The notes: a model not told the origin generated them from the sequence alone. A DNA stretch of 64,000 bases from Stenomitos frigidus_A (GCF_963877135.1 NZ_CAWNSW010000125.1:1-64000); one strand, 5' to 3'; positions 44,916-53,570 are shown, numbered from the stretch's first letter. Made by a program: numbers and translations.

Positions 44916-45596
44916 CTAAATTTGACTTGCTGGCAGCGATCGACGATCGATAAGCCCCTGCCGAAAACCCAACACCACCAGAATGTTTGACAGCGTGAGC
45001 AAGGATTCTGCGCCACCATGCAGCCAGTCTACATCGGCCAAATTTGCACCATAAGCGGTTTTGGCATAAATCCCTGCTGGGATGGTCACTGCGACAAACA
45101 CAAGGAGGGCGTAAAACCCAATCAACGCCAGGCGTGGTGTTTGTTTAGAGCGTGTGAGAAACCAGAGGAAGCCAAGGTAGGGAAAGAGCGAAGCTGCAAA
45201 CAGCGTTTCTTTGGCGATCGGGAAAACCGATGGTAGCAGCAGGAGCAGCACTGGCAGTGGCAAAAGTACATTCAGCGACAGTGGTTTAGGCTCAGTCGTT
45301 GTTGCACTCGTCGATCGCCAGATCCACCAGGCTGCTGCCATTTGGGTACAGTTTCCAACGACCGTCATCGAGGCTTGCAGGGTCACGAGCCACTCTAACG
45401 AAGCAGCATTATCGAAGAAGTGCCAGGTGCAAGCACACATCGCGCTGACCAGAGCCGGCAGCATGGCGATCGACAATCCCCACCAGGCATGATTGCGGCT
45501 GACGTCGCCGTACGTCCAGATGAGCCAGATGGCAGCCACCCACTCAACGACGCTGGAGATATGAATCACCCAGGTGGGAATTGAAAGGGCGTGCAT
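44916..45596 (-). CDS. DUF2499/DUF3593 fusion membrane protein
   Basis: 226 residues, six or so membrane helices. The first half (IPTWVIHISSVVEWVAAIWL; MLPALVSAMCACTWHFFDN) is DUF2499. The second (LFAASLFPYLGFLWFLTRS; DWLHGGAESLLTLSNILVVLG) is DUF3593. Both are found in cyanobacteria and plastids, often as separate genes. It is probably thylakoid or plasma-membrane located, function unknown. Its ATG overlaps the stop of prxQ by one base (TGATG), so the two are translationally coupled. Confidence 0.9.
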   Translation of the reverse strand: MHALSIPTWVIHISSVVEWVAAIWLIWTYGDVSRNHAWWGLSIAMLPALVSAMCACTWHFFDNAASLEWLVTLQASMTVVGNCTQMAAAWWIWRSTSATTTEPKPLSLNVLLPLPVLLLLLPSVFPIAKETLFAASLFPYLGFLWFLTRSKQTPRLALIGFYALLVFVAVTIPAGIYAKTAYGANLADVDWLHGGAESLLTLSNILVVLGFRQGLIDRRSLPASQI

Positions 45597-46045
45597 CAGG
45601 CACCCATCTCCGCCAGAATATCGCTCGCGTGAGTGTCTGTCTGGATTGTGGTGTAGACTTTAGCAATTTTGCCATCGCTGCCAATGACATAGGTTACTCG
45701 CTGGGCATATGGTGTACCATTGCGTTCGGTCAAAACATCGTATGCTTTGGCGATCGCGCCATCCACATCGGCAAGCAGCGGAAAGGGCAGATTGAACTTT
45801 TCGGTAAACTGCTGGTGAGAGGCTTCATCATCCAGGCTTACACCAAACACCGTGATACCCTGGCTCAGATATTGCTCGTAGTTGTCCCGAAAGCTGCAGG
45901 CTTCTTTGGTGCAGCCAGGCGTATCGTCTTTGGGGTAGAAATACAGTACAACTGGCTTGCCTGCGTACTCAGACAGCGAGACGGTTTTGCCAATCGTATC
46001 TTTGACGGTGAAGTTTGGAGCAGTATCACCCACAGATAAGGGCAT
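45596..46045 (-). CDS. prxQ: Thioredoxin-dependent peroxiredoxin Q (BCP)
   Basis: It reduces hydrogen peroxide and alkyl hydroperoxides using thioredoxin. 149 residues with the thioredoxin fold. PKDDTPGCTKEACSFRD holds the peroxidatic Cys 45 and the resolving Cys 50, the PrxQ spacing of five. GVSLDDEASHQQF and FPLLADVDGAIAKAYDV are further family blocks. It is the first gene of a two-gene operon with the DUF2499/DUF3593 membrane protein, suggesting a thylakoid oxidative-stress link. Confidence 0.95.
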   Translation of the reverse strand: MPLSVGDTAPNFTVKDTIGKTVSLSEYAGKPVVLYFYPKDDTPGCTKEACSFRDNYEQYLSQGITVFGVSLDDEASHQQFTEKFNLPFPLLADVDGAIAKAYDVLTERNGTPYAQRVTYVIGSDGKIAKVYTTIQTDTHASDILAEMGA

Positions 46046-46304
46046 AAGTTAAGTTCCTTGCTGATGCGAGATTATTACGGATTGTAATACCGATTGAAAG
46101 CCTTTGGTGCGTCTTAAAGCGCACATAACGTTCTAAAACGAAAAGATACATAAACGCCATAATTTTTTGTAGCATAGAATACGAAATCAATTTTTGCGTC
46201 TTGATTTCCATCGTGAAGCTGTCTGTAATTGCCGTCGTGGATGTGTCGATCGCGGCTCATTTGCAGCATTACTCAGCGCACACGGCCTGGCGCAGTTGCA
46301 AGCC

Positions 46305-46595
46305 ATGAGACTCGAAACAGAATTCCGGTTTTGCCTTCAGCGGCAATCGTTAGAGTGGGCATTCCAGCAGGCTTCCACTGCTCCTGCTCACATTGATATC
46401 GCTGCTCCCACCCTGGCGGACTTGAAACAGGCGATCGCGCCATCAATGTGGGTTAAGCTCGTACAATCGCCCAGCGCCTATAGCTCTGATGAAGCTCTCC
46501 TGCTTTGCCAAGGTGGCGATCGGCAGTGGCTGGTTTGGGTTCCTGACTATGGCGAGATTATGCTGGAGCGCGAGCAATTCGACCCGTTTTCCTGA
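46305..46595 (+). CDS. Small hypothetical protein
   Basis: 96 residues from the ATG at 46305; an open frame back to 46194 does not look like protein. ETEFRFCLQRQSLEWAFQQ and LCQGGDRQWLVWVPDYGEIM suggest a compact alpha/beta protein of cyanobacterial type. No family recognised. It is convergent with the NUDIX gene, whose stop is 10 bases away. Confidence 0.65.
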   Translation: MRLETEFRFCLQRQSLEWAFQQASTAPAHIDIAAPTLADLKQAIAPSMWVKLVQSPSAYSSDEALLLCQGGDRQWLVWVPDYGEIMLEREQFDPFS

Positions 46596-46604
46596 GGCAG
46601 AGGT

Positions 46605-47048
46605 TTAAGCGTGCTCACGCGTCTGTAGATAGCGCTGTACGTCCCTTAAAACCTGCTTCGCACCGTCAAAGCTCAGTCGGGCGATCGCTTGCTCATAATC
46701 CGCCCAAACGTATGCCTGAATTTCTTTCTCCTGGCAATGCACCGTTGCTGAATGCACCCAGGCTGGGAAGTAAATCACCGTTTTCTCAAACTTCCGTCCG
46801 CTCCGTGTGAAGGGATACTGCTCTGAAAACGAGACGCCCTCGATCAAGACATAGTCTGAGATGCCCGTCTCTTCAACAAACTCGCGGCAGGCTGCTTGCA
46901 AAGCGGACTCACCTGGATCAGCGTGCCCTTTAGGAAATCCCCAGTGCCCAGCATGGTGCTGAATCAAAAGGAACTGATACACATCATTGGTGGGCAAAAT
47001 TGGCACGATGCCGAAGGCTTCATCCCTGGCAATAGTTGACTTAGCCAT
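46605..47048 (-). CDS. NUDIX hydrolase (diadenosine tetraphosphatase-like)
   Basis: 147 residues from the ATG at 47048. The NUDIX box runs from GHADPGESALQAACRE to FVEETGI with every metal-binding Glu present. HHAGHWGFPKGHAD before it is the pattern of bis(5'-nucleosyl)-tetraphosphatases and RppH-like enzymes. KEIQAYVWADYEQAIARLSF near the C-terminus also fits the Ap4A group. It is probably a house-cleaning hydrolase of dinucleoside polyphosphates. Confidence 0.88.
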   Translation of the reverse strand: MAKSTIARDEAFGIVPILPTNDVYQFLLIQHHAGHWGFPKGHADPGESALQAACREFVEETGISDYVLIEGVSFSEQYPFTRSGRKFEKTVIYFPAWVHSATVHCQEKEIQAYVWADYEQAIARLSFDGAKQVLRDVQRYLQTREHA

Positions 47049-47238
47049 GCGATTCCGATTGAACGTAGTGAGGCAGTTATAGCAATTTGTGACGTTATGT
47101 GCATTACAAAGGGATGACCGGTCGCTAGTAACCCGATCGCAACACAACGCATCCACCTCAACTGTTAGCTAAGAGGTGATCAAGCAAACCTTGATTGAGA
47201 AAATTTAAGCTTGAGAAGATTTACTTATAATAATCCGG

Positions 47239-48015
47239 TTAAGCGGCTACAGCTACGGCTTCTTGTCCATGTCTCCGCAACAGTTCCATTAGTTCGTCTC
47301 GGTAGTCTTGAAAAACAGGGTGCCGTTTGACCGCATGACCACGTTCGGGTAGTCTGACCACAATTTCTTTTCTGACGGTACCTGGACGTGCACCAAGGGC
47401 ATAGATCCGATTAGAGAGAAAGACCGCTTCTTCAACATCATGGGTGATCATAAACACCGTGATGTTGGTGCGTTGCCAGAGGTCAAGCATAAACCCATGC
47501 ATCGCTTCCTTCGTGTGTACATCCAGTGCGCCAAAGGGTTCGTCCATCAGCAAGACTTTTGGCTCAGAGGCGAGAGCCCGCGCGATCGCCACTCGTTGTT
47601 TCATCCCACCCGACAGTTCCTTCGGTAACGCTTTGGCAAAGCGCGACAAACCGACAACACTCAAATAATGGCTCGCTTTCTCGCGCCGCTCCTTTTTGGC
47701 TAGCCCTTGCAGCTTTAAGCCAAACTCGGCATTTTCCTGCACATTCATCCAGGGATACAGAGTGTAATGCTGGAAAACCATGCCGCGATCGGGGCCTGGT
47801 CCTGTCACCAATTGATTATCAATTTTGACTTCTCCAGTCGTGGGGCTGTCTAGTCCTGCAATCTGCCGCAAGAGCGTCGACTTTCCTGACCCCGATGCCC
47901 CCACCGCACAAATAAACTCACCTCGCTCAATCAGCATATTGATATCTTGAAGCACCACTAACGTACCCTGCTGAGTCTTAAAATTCTTGTGCAGCTTGTT
48001 GACTTGTAAATACAT
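47239..48015 (-). CDS. ABC importer ATPase (nitrate/sulfonate/taurine type)
   Basis: 258 residues. Walker A GASGSGKST, Q-loop MVFQHYTLYPW, signature LSGGMKQR, Walker B VLLMDEPFGALD and switch ITHDVEEAV are all intact. RIYALGARPGTVRKEIVV is the C-terminal end seen in SsuB/TauB/NrtD relatives. It is the third gene, in transcription order, of binding protein-permease-ATPase. The riboswitch in front of the binding protein indicates guanidine or a derivative as substrate. Confidence 0.92.
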   Translation of the reverse strand: MYLQVNKLHKNFKTQQGTLVVLQDINMLIERGEFICAVGASGSGKSTLLRQIAGLDSPTTGEVKIDNQLVTGPGPDRGMVFQHYTLYPWMNVQENAEFGLKLQGLAKKERREKASHYLSVVGLSRFAKALPKELSGGMKQRVAIARALASEPKVLLMDEPFGALDVHTKEAMHGFMLDLWQRTNITVFMITHDVEEAVFLSNRIYALGARPGTVRKEIVVRLPERGHAVKRHPVFQDYRDELMELLRRHGQEAVAVAA

Positions 48016-48039
48016 AGTTGAACCTGTTATAGGGCTTGG

Positions 48040-48164
48040 AGCTGACGGTTGAGGGAGCTTGCTGAGTGTTGAGTTTGAGGCGTGGGGATGGTTCCTTAAC
48101 TCTCAACTCCCTCCTTCCAGCTGACTACTGACCACTGACTACTGACCACTGACTACTGAGCCTT
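48040..48164. repeat. Repeat mosaic between permease and ATPase genes
   Basis: GTTGAGTTTGAGG-type units, then CTGACTACTGACCACTGACTA units. It stands inside the transporter operon and separates the permease and ATPase genes by 173 bases. Confidence 0.85.
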
Positions 48165-48188
48165 GAATCGCTGCTGGCTTCTACACCT

Positions 48189-49043
48189 TTACCGCTTCTG
48201 GCTTGCCCAACGGCAGGAAATCCGTAAGGCGTATTGGAACAGGAGGTCAAACGCTAAGCCGATGACACCAATCACAATCAATCCGACAAAAATTTCGTCG
48301 GTTCTGAGAAAGCGACCAGCGACACTGATCCGACGACCTAAGCCTTCAGTGGCAGCAATCAGTTCCGAGACAATCACCAATTGCCATGCGGCTGCCAGGT
48401 TGATCCGGCAGGCATCAATAATACCAGGCAAGACATAGGGAGAGATGACCTGCAGCAGAGCCTGCAAGCGGTTCCCACCCAACATGTACGTTGCCTCAAT
48501 GAGCTCCTTGGGGACAAATTTAACGGTGTCCATGACCATCAGGGAGTTGAAGAAGAAAACGCCAATGAAAATGAGCATAATCTTGGGTTCTTCGCCAATG
48601 CCCAAATACAGAATGAGCAGCGGAATGAAAGCAGGCGCAGGCATATAGCGCACGAGACCGAACAGTGGTTCCAGCAAGGCGCGAATGCTGGCAAAGCTGC
48701 CCATCAACACCCCAACGGGAATGGAAACCAGTGCGGCCAAGAAAAAGCCGACGCCCACCCGCCAGAGACTTGCTACGGTGTCTTTCTGTAAGTCGCCCGT
48801 ACTCCACAACCGCTGAAAGGCAGCAATCACGTTAGCGGGAGACGGTAAGAACTTGGGGTCGATCGAGCCAACCGTTGTGATCAGCCACCACAGCATCAGC
48901 GGCACCAAAATCGAAGCTCCCATCAGAGCCCAGTTCATAGAGGATGGGATGTCCTCAGCGAGTCGCCAAAACACGGTTGCTCGCAATGTTTTCGCTGATC
49001 TGCTAGAGCGGTCAGTGTCAAGGGTGCCGCTGGGTTGAGTCAT
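48189..49043 (-). CDS. ABC importer permease (nitrate/sulfonate/taurine type)
   Basis: 284 residues with about six membrane helices. FLPSPANVIAAFQRLWSTG is the usual lead-in of this family. ATYMLGGNRLQALLQVISPY is the EAA loop that contacts the ATPase, and SELIAATEGLGRRIS is the conserved block of SsuC/TauC/NrtB-like proteins. It is the second gene of the riboswitch-led operon. The 3' end of the gene touches a repeat block. Confidence 0.92.
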   Translation of the reverse strand: MTQPSGTLDTDRSSRSAKTLRATVFWRLAEDIPSSMNWALMGASILVPLMLWWLITTVGSIDPKFLPSPANVIAAFQRLWSTGDLQKDTVASLWRVGVGFFLAALVSIPVGVLMGSFASIRALLEPLFGLVRYMPAPAFIPLLILYLGIGEEPKIMLIFIGVFFFNSLMVMDTVKFVPKELIEATYMLGGNRLQALLQVISPYVLPGIIDACRINLAAAWQLVIVSELIAATEGLGRRISVAGRFLRTDEIFVGLIVIGVIGLAFDLLFQYALRISCRWASQKR

Positions 49044-49097
49044 GATGTGATGGTGTATGAAGGATGGTAAGCGATCGCGTAACCGTACTTAGCGTTC

Positions 49098-49133
49098 GTC
49101 CGTAGGGATGTTACAGGTAACGTCCCTACGGAC
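49098..49133. repeat. Dispersed palindrome inside the transporter operon
   Basis: GTCCGTAGGGATGTTAC, two bases, then GTAACGTCCCTACGGAC, 36 bases with one mismatch. It lies between the binding-protein stop and the permease start, where it could cut down transcription of the downstream genes or protect the upstream message. Confidence 0.9.
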
Positions 49134-49142
49134 GGTTAACGC

Positions 49143-50192
49143 TCAGACTTTCTTCGCTTTAGCGGCATGGGCTTTGACAAAGCGATCGTCAAAAATTTTG
49201 CTCAAATTCGGCTTGGTTTTCGTCAGCCCTACCTCGGTCAAAAACGTTGACATCTCCTGTGCCGCAAAGCTTAGCGAGCTCATGTCTTTACCAGGCTGAA
49301 AGGCTTTCAAATTCTCTTCGACCGTAAAAATTTTGGTGCCGTTTGCGTAGTCTTTGTATTCAGCAACCGAAACACCCCCCCGCTTCGCCATAATTTCGAT
49401 GGTTTTCTCTGCATTTGCCTTGATGTAGTCTTGAGTTTCAAACCAGGTGTCTACCATTGCTTGTACTTGATCGGGGTGAGCCTCCACAAACTTACGCGTG
49501 AACACCAGGTGATCAGGAATGGCTCCCGGAAATTCTTTCGAGCTGAACAACTCTTTACTCTTCGGTCGCTTAAGCGCTTGAGTCGTGAAGGGGGCAAAAA
49601 CGCCTACCGCATCAACTTGGCCGGCAACAAACGCCGCGGCTGCTTTGCCCGTCTCCAGCGGTTGAAAATTGATGTCTTTGGGTGTTAAGCCAGCCTTCTT
49701 CAACCCCAGAAGCAGTAAAAAGTGATCGACCGTCCCTTCTTCTGCCGCAACCTTTTTGCCCTTTAAGTCGGCGATCGAGTTAATGCCATCGCGCACAATA
49801 ATCTTGTCGTTGCCCGTAGAATTGTCATTCACTAGCACGATGACCTGGTCAGCACCACCGGCTACCGCACTAATCGTGTCATTCAGAGTTTGCGAATTTG
49901 CATCGATTTGTCCAGCCGTCAGAGTACTAATGGATTCTAAATAGCCATCAAACCATTTCAGGTCTACAGAAAGGTTATTCTTTTCAAAGAGCTTTGCGTC
50001 TTGAGACACTTGCCAGGGAAACCAACCAGGCCACGCACTAAAGCCTAACCGCACAGTGATCGCCGTACCGGATGGTGACGGCGCACTACTGGATTGAGTA
50101 GACATTTGGCTGGCTGGGTTGGCACAGCTCACAACCAACATCATGCTGACCAGGAAAAGCCCTGCACTAGCAAGTAACGATCGAACTTTCAT
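49143..50192 (-). CDS. ABC importer substrate-binding lipoprotein, riboswitch-controlled
   Basis: 349 residues from the ATG at 50192. The signal ends in the lipobox LVVSC (Cys 23), so the protein is lipid-anchored in the periplasm. The binding fold is of the NrtA/SsuA/TauA group: RLGFSAWPGWFPWQVSQDAK, GQIDANSQTLNDTISAVAGG, DLKGKKVAAEEGTVDHFLLL, VAGQVDAVGVFAPFT. Transporters of this group are one of the known gene classes under guanidine-I riboswitches. The aptamer at 50226-50400 therefore makes guanidine, or a guanidino compound or its breakdown product, the best candidate substrate. It is the first gene of the operon. Confidence 0.92.
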   Translation of the reverse strand: MKVRSLLASAGLFLVSMMLVVSCANPASQMSTQSSSAPSPSGTAITVRLGFSAWPGWFPWQVSQDAKLFEKNNLSVDLKWFDGYLESISTLTAGQIDANSQTLNDTISAVAGGADQVIVLVNDNSTGNDKIIVRDGINSIADLKGKKVAAEEGTVDHFLLLLGLKKAGLTPKDINFQPLETGKAAAAFVAGQVDAVGVFAPFTTQALKRPKSKELFSSKEFPGAIPDHLVFTRKFVEAHPDQVQAMVDTWFETQDYIKANAEKTIEIMAKRGGVSVAEYKDYANGTKIFTVEENLKAFQPGKDMSSLSFAAQEMSTFLTEVGLTKTKPNLSKIFDDRFVKAHAAKAKKV

Positions 50193-50225
50193 TGTGCGTC
50201 CTCGCAAGGGAATCGATAATTGATG

Positions 50226-50400
50226 AAAAAAACCCGGAAGTACAGTCACTACTAATCATAGTGGACTGTTCCTCCCGGGCTTTTATCCCGCCGTGTAGCT
50301 GGCAGATTGCTTAGATATGACGGAGTCACTCAATCCAGAGCAGCTTGCTCCTCTCGGACCGAGCACCCACACTCAAAGCATAGGCTGGAACCCTAGAAGC
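50226..50400 (-). promoter_or_regulatory. Guanidine-I (ykkC) riboswitch with terminator expression platform
   Basis: On the minus strand the conserved ykkC blocks appear in order: CTAGGGTTCC (50387-50396), GGTCCGAGAGG (50350-50360), ACACGG (50291-50296) and GATAAAAGCCCGGGAG (50272-50287). The 3' block CCCGGGAGGAACAGTC then pairs with GACTGTACTTCCGGG to make a terminator hairpin, followed by seven U (50226-50232). Aptamer and terminator share GCCCGGGAG. Ligand binding should therefore prevent termination, an ON switch, as in known guanidine-I riboswitches. The gene start follows 33 bases later. Confidence 0.93.
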
Positions 50401-50780
50401 GTTTAAGTTGTTTAACAATGTGACTGTTACTTAACGGTTTAGAGGCAGTGCTTAAGGTCTTACATAAGCTTGACAAAAAAGGCAAGCCTTAGAATCTGAC
50501 ATAGACCACTCAAGATCATCACCTTCCGGCATCGGCAGAAACCATCAGCAGGAACATCAATGTTGCTAGTTTTAGCGTTGCAAATGCAGAAAAGATGTAT
50601 CAAAAGCAACGAAATCTCTTGCGATCGCGTAGATTATGCGCCAAATTTACGGAGCTGAGCCGGTACACTCATGCGTAACCAAAATAAAACGCATAATATG
50701 TAAGCTAGGCTCGGTTACAAATGCTTAATTTGCGTCCGCTTTTGGTTGCGCCCACTGCCGAATCTAAATTTTTAAACGTA
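50401..50780. other. Divergent intergenic region upstream of the riboswitch
   Basis: 380 bases that must contain the promoter of the riboswitch RNA on the minus strand and that of the Npun_F0494-like gene on the plus strand. A possible minus-strand -35 TTGTCA lies near 50471. I see no good NtcA box and no gene. Confidence 0.5.
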
Positions 50781-51191
50781 ATGACTGCCCATTCCAGCAC
50801 TCGCCAAACCATTGATTACCCTGCTAGAACTGTACAGCGGGCAGAGCAGGCAATGCGATGTGCGCCATTTCGGCTTGCCTTGTTCACTACAATGGTGCAG
50901 CAGAGTGTTTCCCTCGCTGCGATCGCGGGGAATGCTGGAGTCGAGCACCAGTACACCCCAAAGCCCCTCTCAGAATTAATTGCAGAAGCCGAGCTACTTT
51001 GGTTGATTCAGGTGGGTCTCTTGCGGCGGGAAGTGGATGGACAAGGGCTAACCGATAGTTTTCGGGTCACGCCACTGGGCCGACAACTGGCACAGAAATG
51101 GCAAGAACAGGGTCACGCACTACGTACGGCACCTACGCTCGGCGATCGCCTACAGCACGCCTGGAGTCGTTGGTTCCGGTTGCCCATCTAG
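50781..51191 (+). CDS. Npun_F0494-family protein
   Basis: 136 residues from the ATG at 50781; an ATG at 50721 is in frame. TVQRAEQAMRCAPFRLALF, LWLIQVGLLRREVDGQGLTD and SFRVTPLGRQL match a cyanobacterial family known only by the Npun_F0494 name. The C-terminal part looks like a winged helix (a DNA- or protein-binding fold), which would suit a regulator, but this is not established. Confidence 0.8.
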   Translation: MTAHSSTRQTIDYPARTVQRAEQAMRCAPFRLALFTTMVQQSVSLAAIAGNAGVEHQYTPKPLSELIAEAELLWLIQVGLLRREVDGQGLTDSFRVTPLGRQLAQKWQEQGHALRTAPTLGDRLQHAWSRWFRLPI

Positions 51192-51193
51192 GT

Positions 51194-51248
51194 AAAAGAT
51201 GAACGATGAAACAAAGGATGAAGGATCAAGGATGAAGGATCAAGGATT
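51194..51248. repeat. GGATGAA/GGATCAA tandem repeat
   Basis: Five or more units of AAGGATGAA/AAGGATCAA follow the stop of the previous gene directly. It is the same unit as near 24138-24161. Confidence 0.9.
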
Positions 51249-51356
51249 AGGTGAAACCGATGGAGCCTTTAGCCTACTCCTAGCCTTTTTAGGGCGACTG
51301 TGCCAACGGAGGCACGAGCTACAGCCTTTAGCCAGCCTGTTGAGTGAGGGTTTTGC

Positions 51357-52832
51357 ATGAAAGCCATTATGGTTGTGGGAACCACCTCCCACGCAGGAAA
51401 ATCGCTGCTGACGGCTGCTATCTGCCGCATTCTCAGCCGTCGTGGCTGGCGCGTAGCGCCCTTTAAAGGGCAGAACATGGCGCTCAACGCGTATGTCACT
51501 GCTAGCGGTGGTGAAATTGGTCATGCTCAGGCAGTGCAGGCATGGGCGGCTGGTATCGCACCCTGGGTAGAAATGAACCCGATTCTGCTCAAGCCGCAAG
51601 GGGATATGACCTCTCAGGTCATCATCAAAGGTAAAGCAGTTGGAAAGGTCGGTGCTGCCGAGTATTACGAACAGTATTTTGATGTCGGTTGGCAGGCGAT
51701 CGAAGAGTCTCTCCGCCGTTTAAGTGAAGAATTTGACCTTCTGGTGTGCGAAGGTGCTGGCAGCCCAGCCGAGATTAATCTTAAGCACCGCGATCTGACC
51801 AATATGCGGATCGCCAAACACTTAAATGCCCCCACGATCTTAGTCGTAGACATCGATCGCGGGGGTGCTTTTGCTCACGTAGTGGGCACACTTGAGCTCC
51901 TCGATCCAGATGAACGCGCCCTCATCAAAGGGGTCGTCATTAATAAGTTTCGTGGACAGCGATCGCTGCTGCAGTCCGGCATTGATTGGCTGCAAGAGCG
52001 CACCGGGATTCCTGTCATTGGTGTTATCCCCTGGCTAGACCAAAGTTTTCCAGCAGAGGATTCCTTGAGTCTGATCGATGGTCGCTCCAGCAACCCAACT
52101 GGTGACCTCAACATTGCTGTCATCCGTTTGCCTCGCATTTCTAACTTCACCGACTTTGACCCACTCGAATCCGAAGCGACTGTCTCGGTCAAGTACATCA
52201 GCCCCAAACAATCGTTAGGGCATCCCGATGCAGTTATTATTCCGGGCTCCAAGACGACGATCGCGGATCTCATCGTGCTACACAAAACAGGCATGGCAGA
52301 AGAGATCCAGAACTACGTGGCAGCCGGAGGGACAGTGCTGGGCATTTGCGGTGGCTATCAGATGTTGGGTAAGATTCTGGCAGACCCAGAAGGCATTGAG
52401 GGTCATGAAGGCCGCTACAAAGGGTTGGGGCTACTGCCGCTCAAAACTGTCATCGCTGGACAAAAAGTCGCCCGCCAACGCCTCGTCACGTCTAACTTCC
52501 CGCAAGAAGGGCTACCTGTCGCTGGGTACGAAATCCACCAGGGCAGAACGCGCTTGATTGAGGGCGAAAACATTCAGCAACTGTTCGATGATCCTCATTT
52601 GGGCGTTGTGGATGACACACAATCGGTTTGGGGTGCCTACCTGCACGGGCTCTTTGACAACGGGCCGTGGCGACGTGCGTGGCTCAATCGGCTCCGCCAG
52701 CAACGTGGCTTAAAATCTCTGCCGACTGGCGTTCCCAACTACCGGGAACAGCGCGAACTGATGCTCAATGCCCTTGCCGATGCGGTTGAGCCACACCTCA
52801 ATCTCACGACTGTCTTACCACCCAGCAGTTAA
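51357..52832 (+). CDS. cobQ: Cobyric acid synthase CobQ
   Basis: It amidates four side chains of adenosylcobyrinic diamide in cobalamin synthesis using glutamine and ATP. 491 residues. The N-terminal synthetase domain has MVVGTTSHAGKSLLTAAICR, FKGQNMALNAYV and NPILLKPQGDMTSQVI. The C-terminal class I amidotransferase domain has GTVLGICGGYQMLG with nucleophile Cys 331 and the catalytic His in YLHGLFDNG. It is a single gene; no cobalamin riboswitch is visible in the 165 bases upstream. Confidence 0.95.
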   Translation: MKAIMVVGTTSHAGKSLLTAAICRILSRRGWRVAPFKGQNMALNAYVTASGGEIGHAQAVQAWAAGIAPWVEMNPILLKPQGDMTSQVIIKGKAVGKVGAAEYYEQYFDVGWQAIEESLRRLSEEFDLLVCEGAGSPAEINLKHRDLTNMRIAKHLNAPTILVVDIDRGGAFAHVVGTLELLDPDERALIKGVVINKFRGQRSLLQSGIDWLQERTGIPVIGVIPWLDQSFPAEDSLSLIDGRSSNPTGDLNIAVIRLPRISNFTDFDPLESEATVSVKYISPKQSLGHPDAVIIPGSKTTIADLIVLHKTGMAEEIQNYVAAGGTVLGICGGYQMLGKILADPEGIEGHEGRYKGLGLLPLKTVIAGQKVARQRLVTSNFPQEGLPVAGYEIHQGRTRLIEGENIQQLFDDPHLGVVDDTQSVWGAYLHGLFDNGPWRRAWLNRLRQQRGLKSLPTGVPNYREQRELMLNALADAVEPHLNLTTVLPPSS

Positions 52833-53226
52833 GCGATGCAGCGGTCAGCGGTCAGCTATCAGTAGCGTTAGATTTTGTAGGGTACGCGGTTGCCGCCTAA
52901 CGCATCACACTTTACAGCGCCGCTTTTTAACGTTAGACAGGGCTCAACGATCGCCCACTTATGTGACTTTAGCTAGCCTATAAAATAAGCGCGTCCTTAT
53001 GCTGGCGCGCTTATAATCCCTAACCCTTTCGGTGCAACGTACCCGTTTATCCTTAGATTAAAGAGTACAGGGCAATTTCCTCTGGAGCCCCAGACGTTTA
53101 GATATTCTTTAGAATCGGCATTAAAGACGGGGTGAGCCAGGCAGGAGCTAGAATCCAGAAGGGGTATAATTCTTCGAGCAATGGAATTATCGTCCAACGC
53201 CTACGGTTGTCAGGAGATCTCTACTT
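52833..53226. other. Intergenic region upstream of the 2Fe-2S gene
   Basis: It has a short GGTCAGC repeat (52838-52855), a hairpin AAGCGCG/CGCGCTT near 52988-53012 and a TATAAT hexamer at 53165-53170 that would suit a promoter for the 2Fe-2S gene. AGGAG at 53212-53216 is that gene's ribosome site. No gene seen. Confidence 0.6.
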
Positions 53227-53466
53227 ATGAGCGTTCGTATTCACTTTTTGCCTGACGATGTGAGCATTGAGGCAGAACCTGGAGAGTCGTTACTGAGAGC
53301 AGCTAATCGTGCTGGAGTCTCGATTCCTACGGGCTGTCTGATGGGTTCTTGCCATGCCTGTGAAGTCGAACTGGATGGCGAAGAGTCCGTTTGTAGCTGC
53401 ATCAGCGCTGTGCCGGAGGGTCGATCGCAACTCACTGTCAATCTGTATGCCGATCCAAGCTGGTAG
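53227..53466 (+). CDS. Small 2Fe-2S ferredoxin-like protein
   Basis: 79 residues with a plant-type ferredoxin start (IHFLPDDVSIEAEPGESLLR). The cluster cysteines are in GCLMGSCHACEVEL (37, 42, 45) and SVCSCIS (56, 58). Normal ferredoxins have the fourth Cys about 29 residues after the third; here it comes after 11 or 13. This is a shortened variant known in cyanobacteria. It is probably an electron carrier with an unknown partner. A ribosome site AGGAG lies 10 bases before the ATG. Confidence 0.88.
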   Translation: MSVRIHFLPDDVSIEAEPGESLLRAANRAGVSIPTGCLMGSCHACEVELDGEESVCSCISAVPEGRSQLTVNLYADPSW

Positions 53467-53493
53467 AGAAAACTTTGCTGGCAGCATGCCCAC

Positions 53494-53522
53494 GTAGGGA
53501 CATTGCAGTGCAATGCCCCTAC
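53494..53522. repeat. Dispersed palindrome after the 2Fe-2S gene
   Basis: GTAGGGACATTGCA is followed by GTGCAATGCCCCTAC, nearly perfect, 27 bases after the stop and between convergent genes. Confidence 0.88.
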
Positions 53523-53570
53523 AAAAGAGTGGCTACCCTTTAGTCTTCAAGTGAGGCGATGGGCTACGCA

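Noticed and set aside
46194..46304. Upstream extension of the small gene at 46305
   Set aside because: Cys/Arg-rich translation that reads like non-coding DNA; the ATG at 46305 starts the compact protein.
51192..51356. Cobalamin riboswitch upstream of cobQ
   Set aside because: The stretch is mostly GGATGAA repeat and lacks the conserved B12-box.
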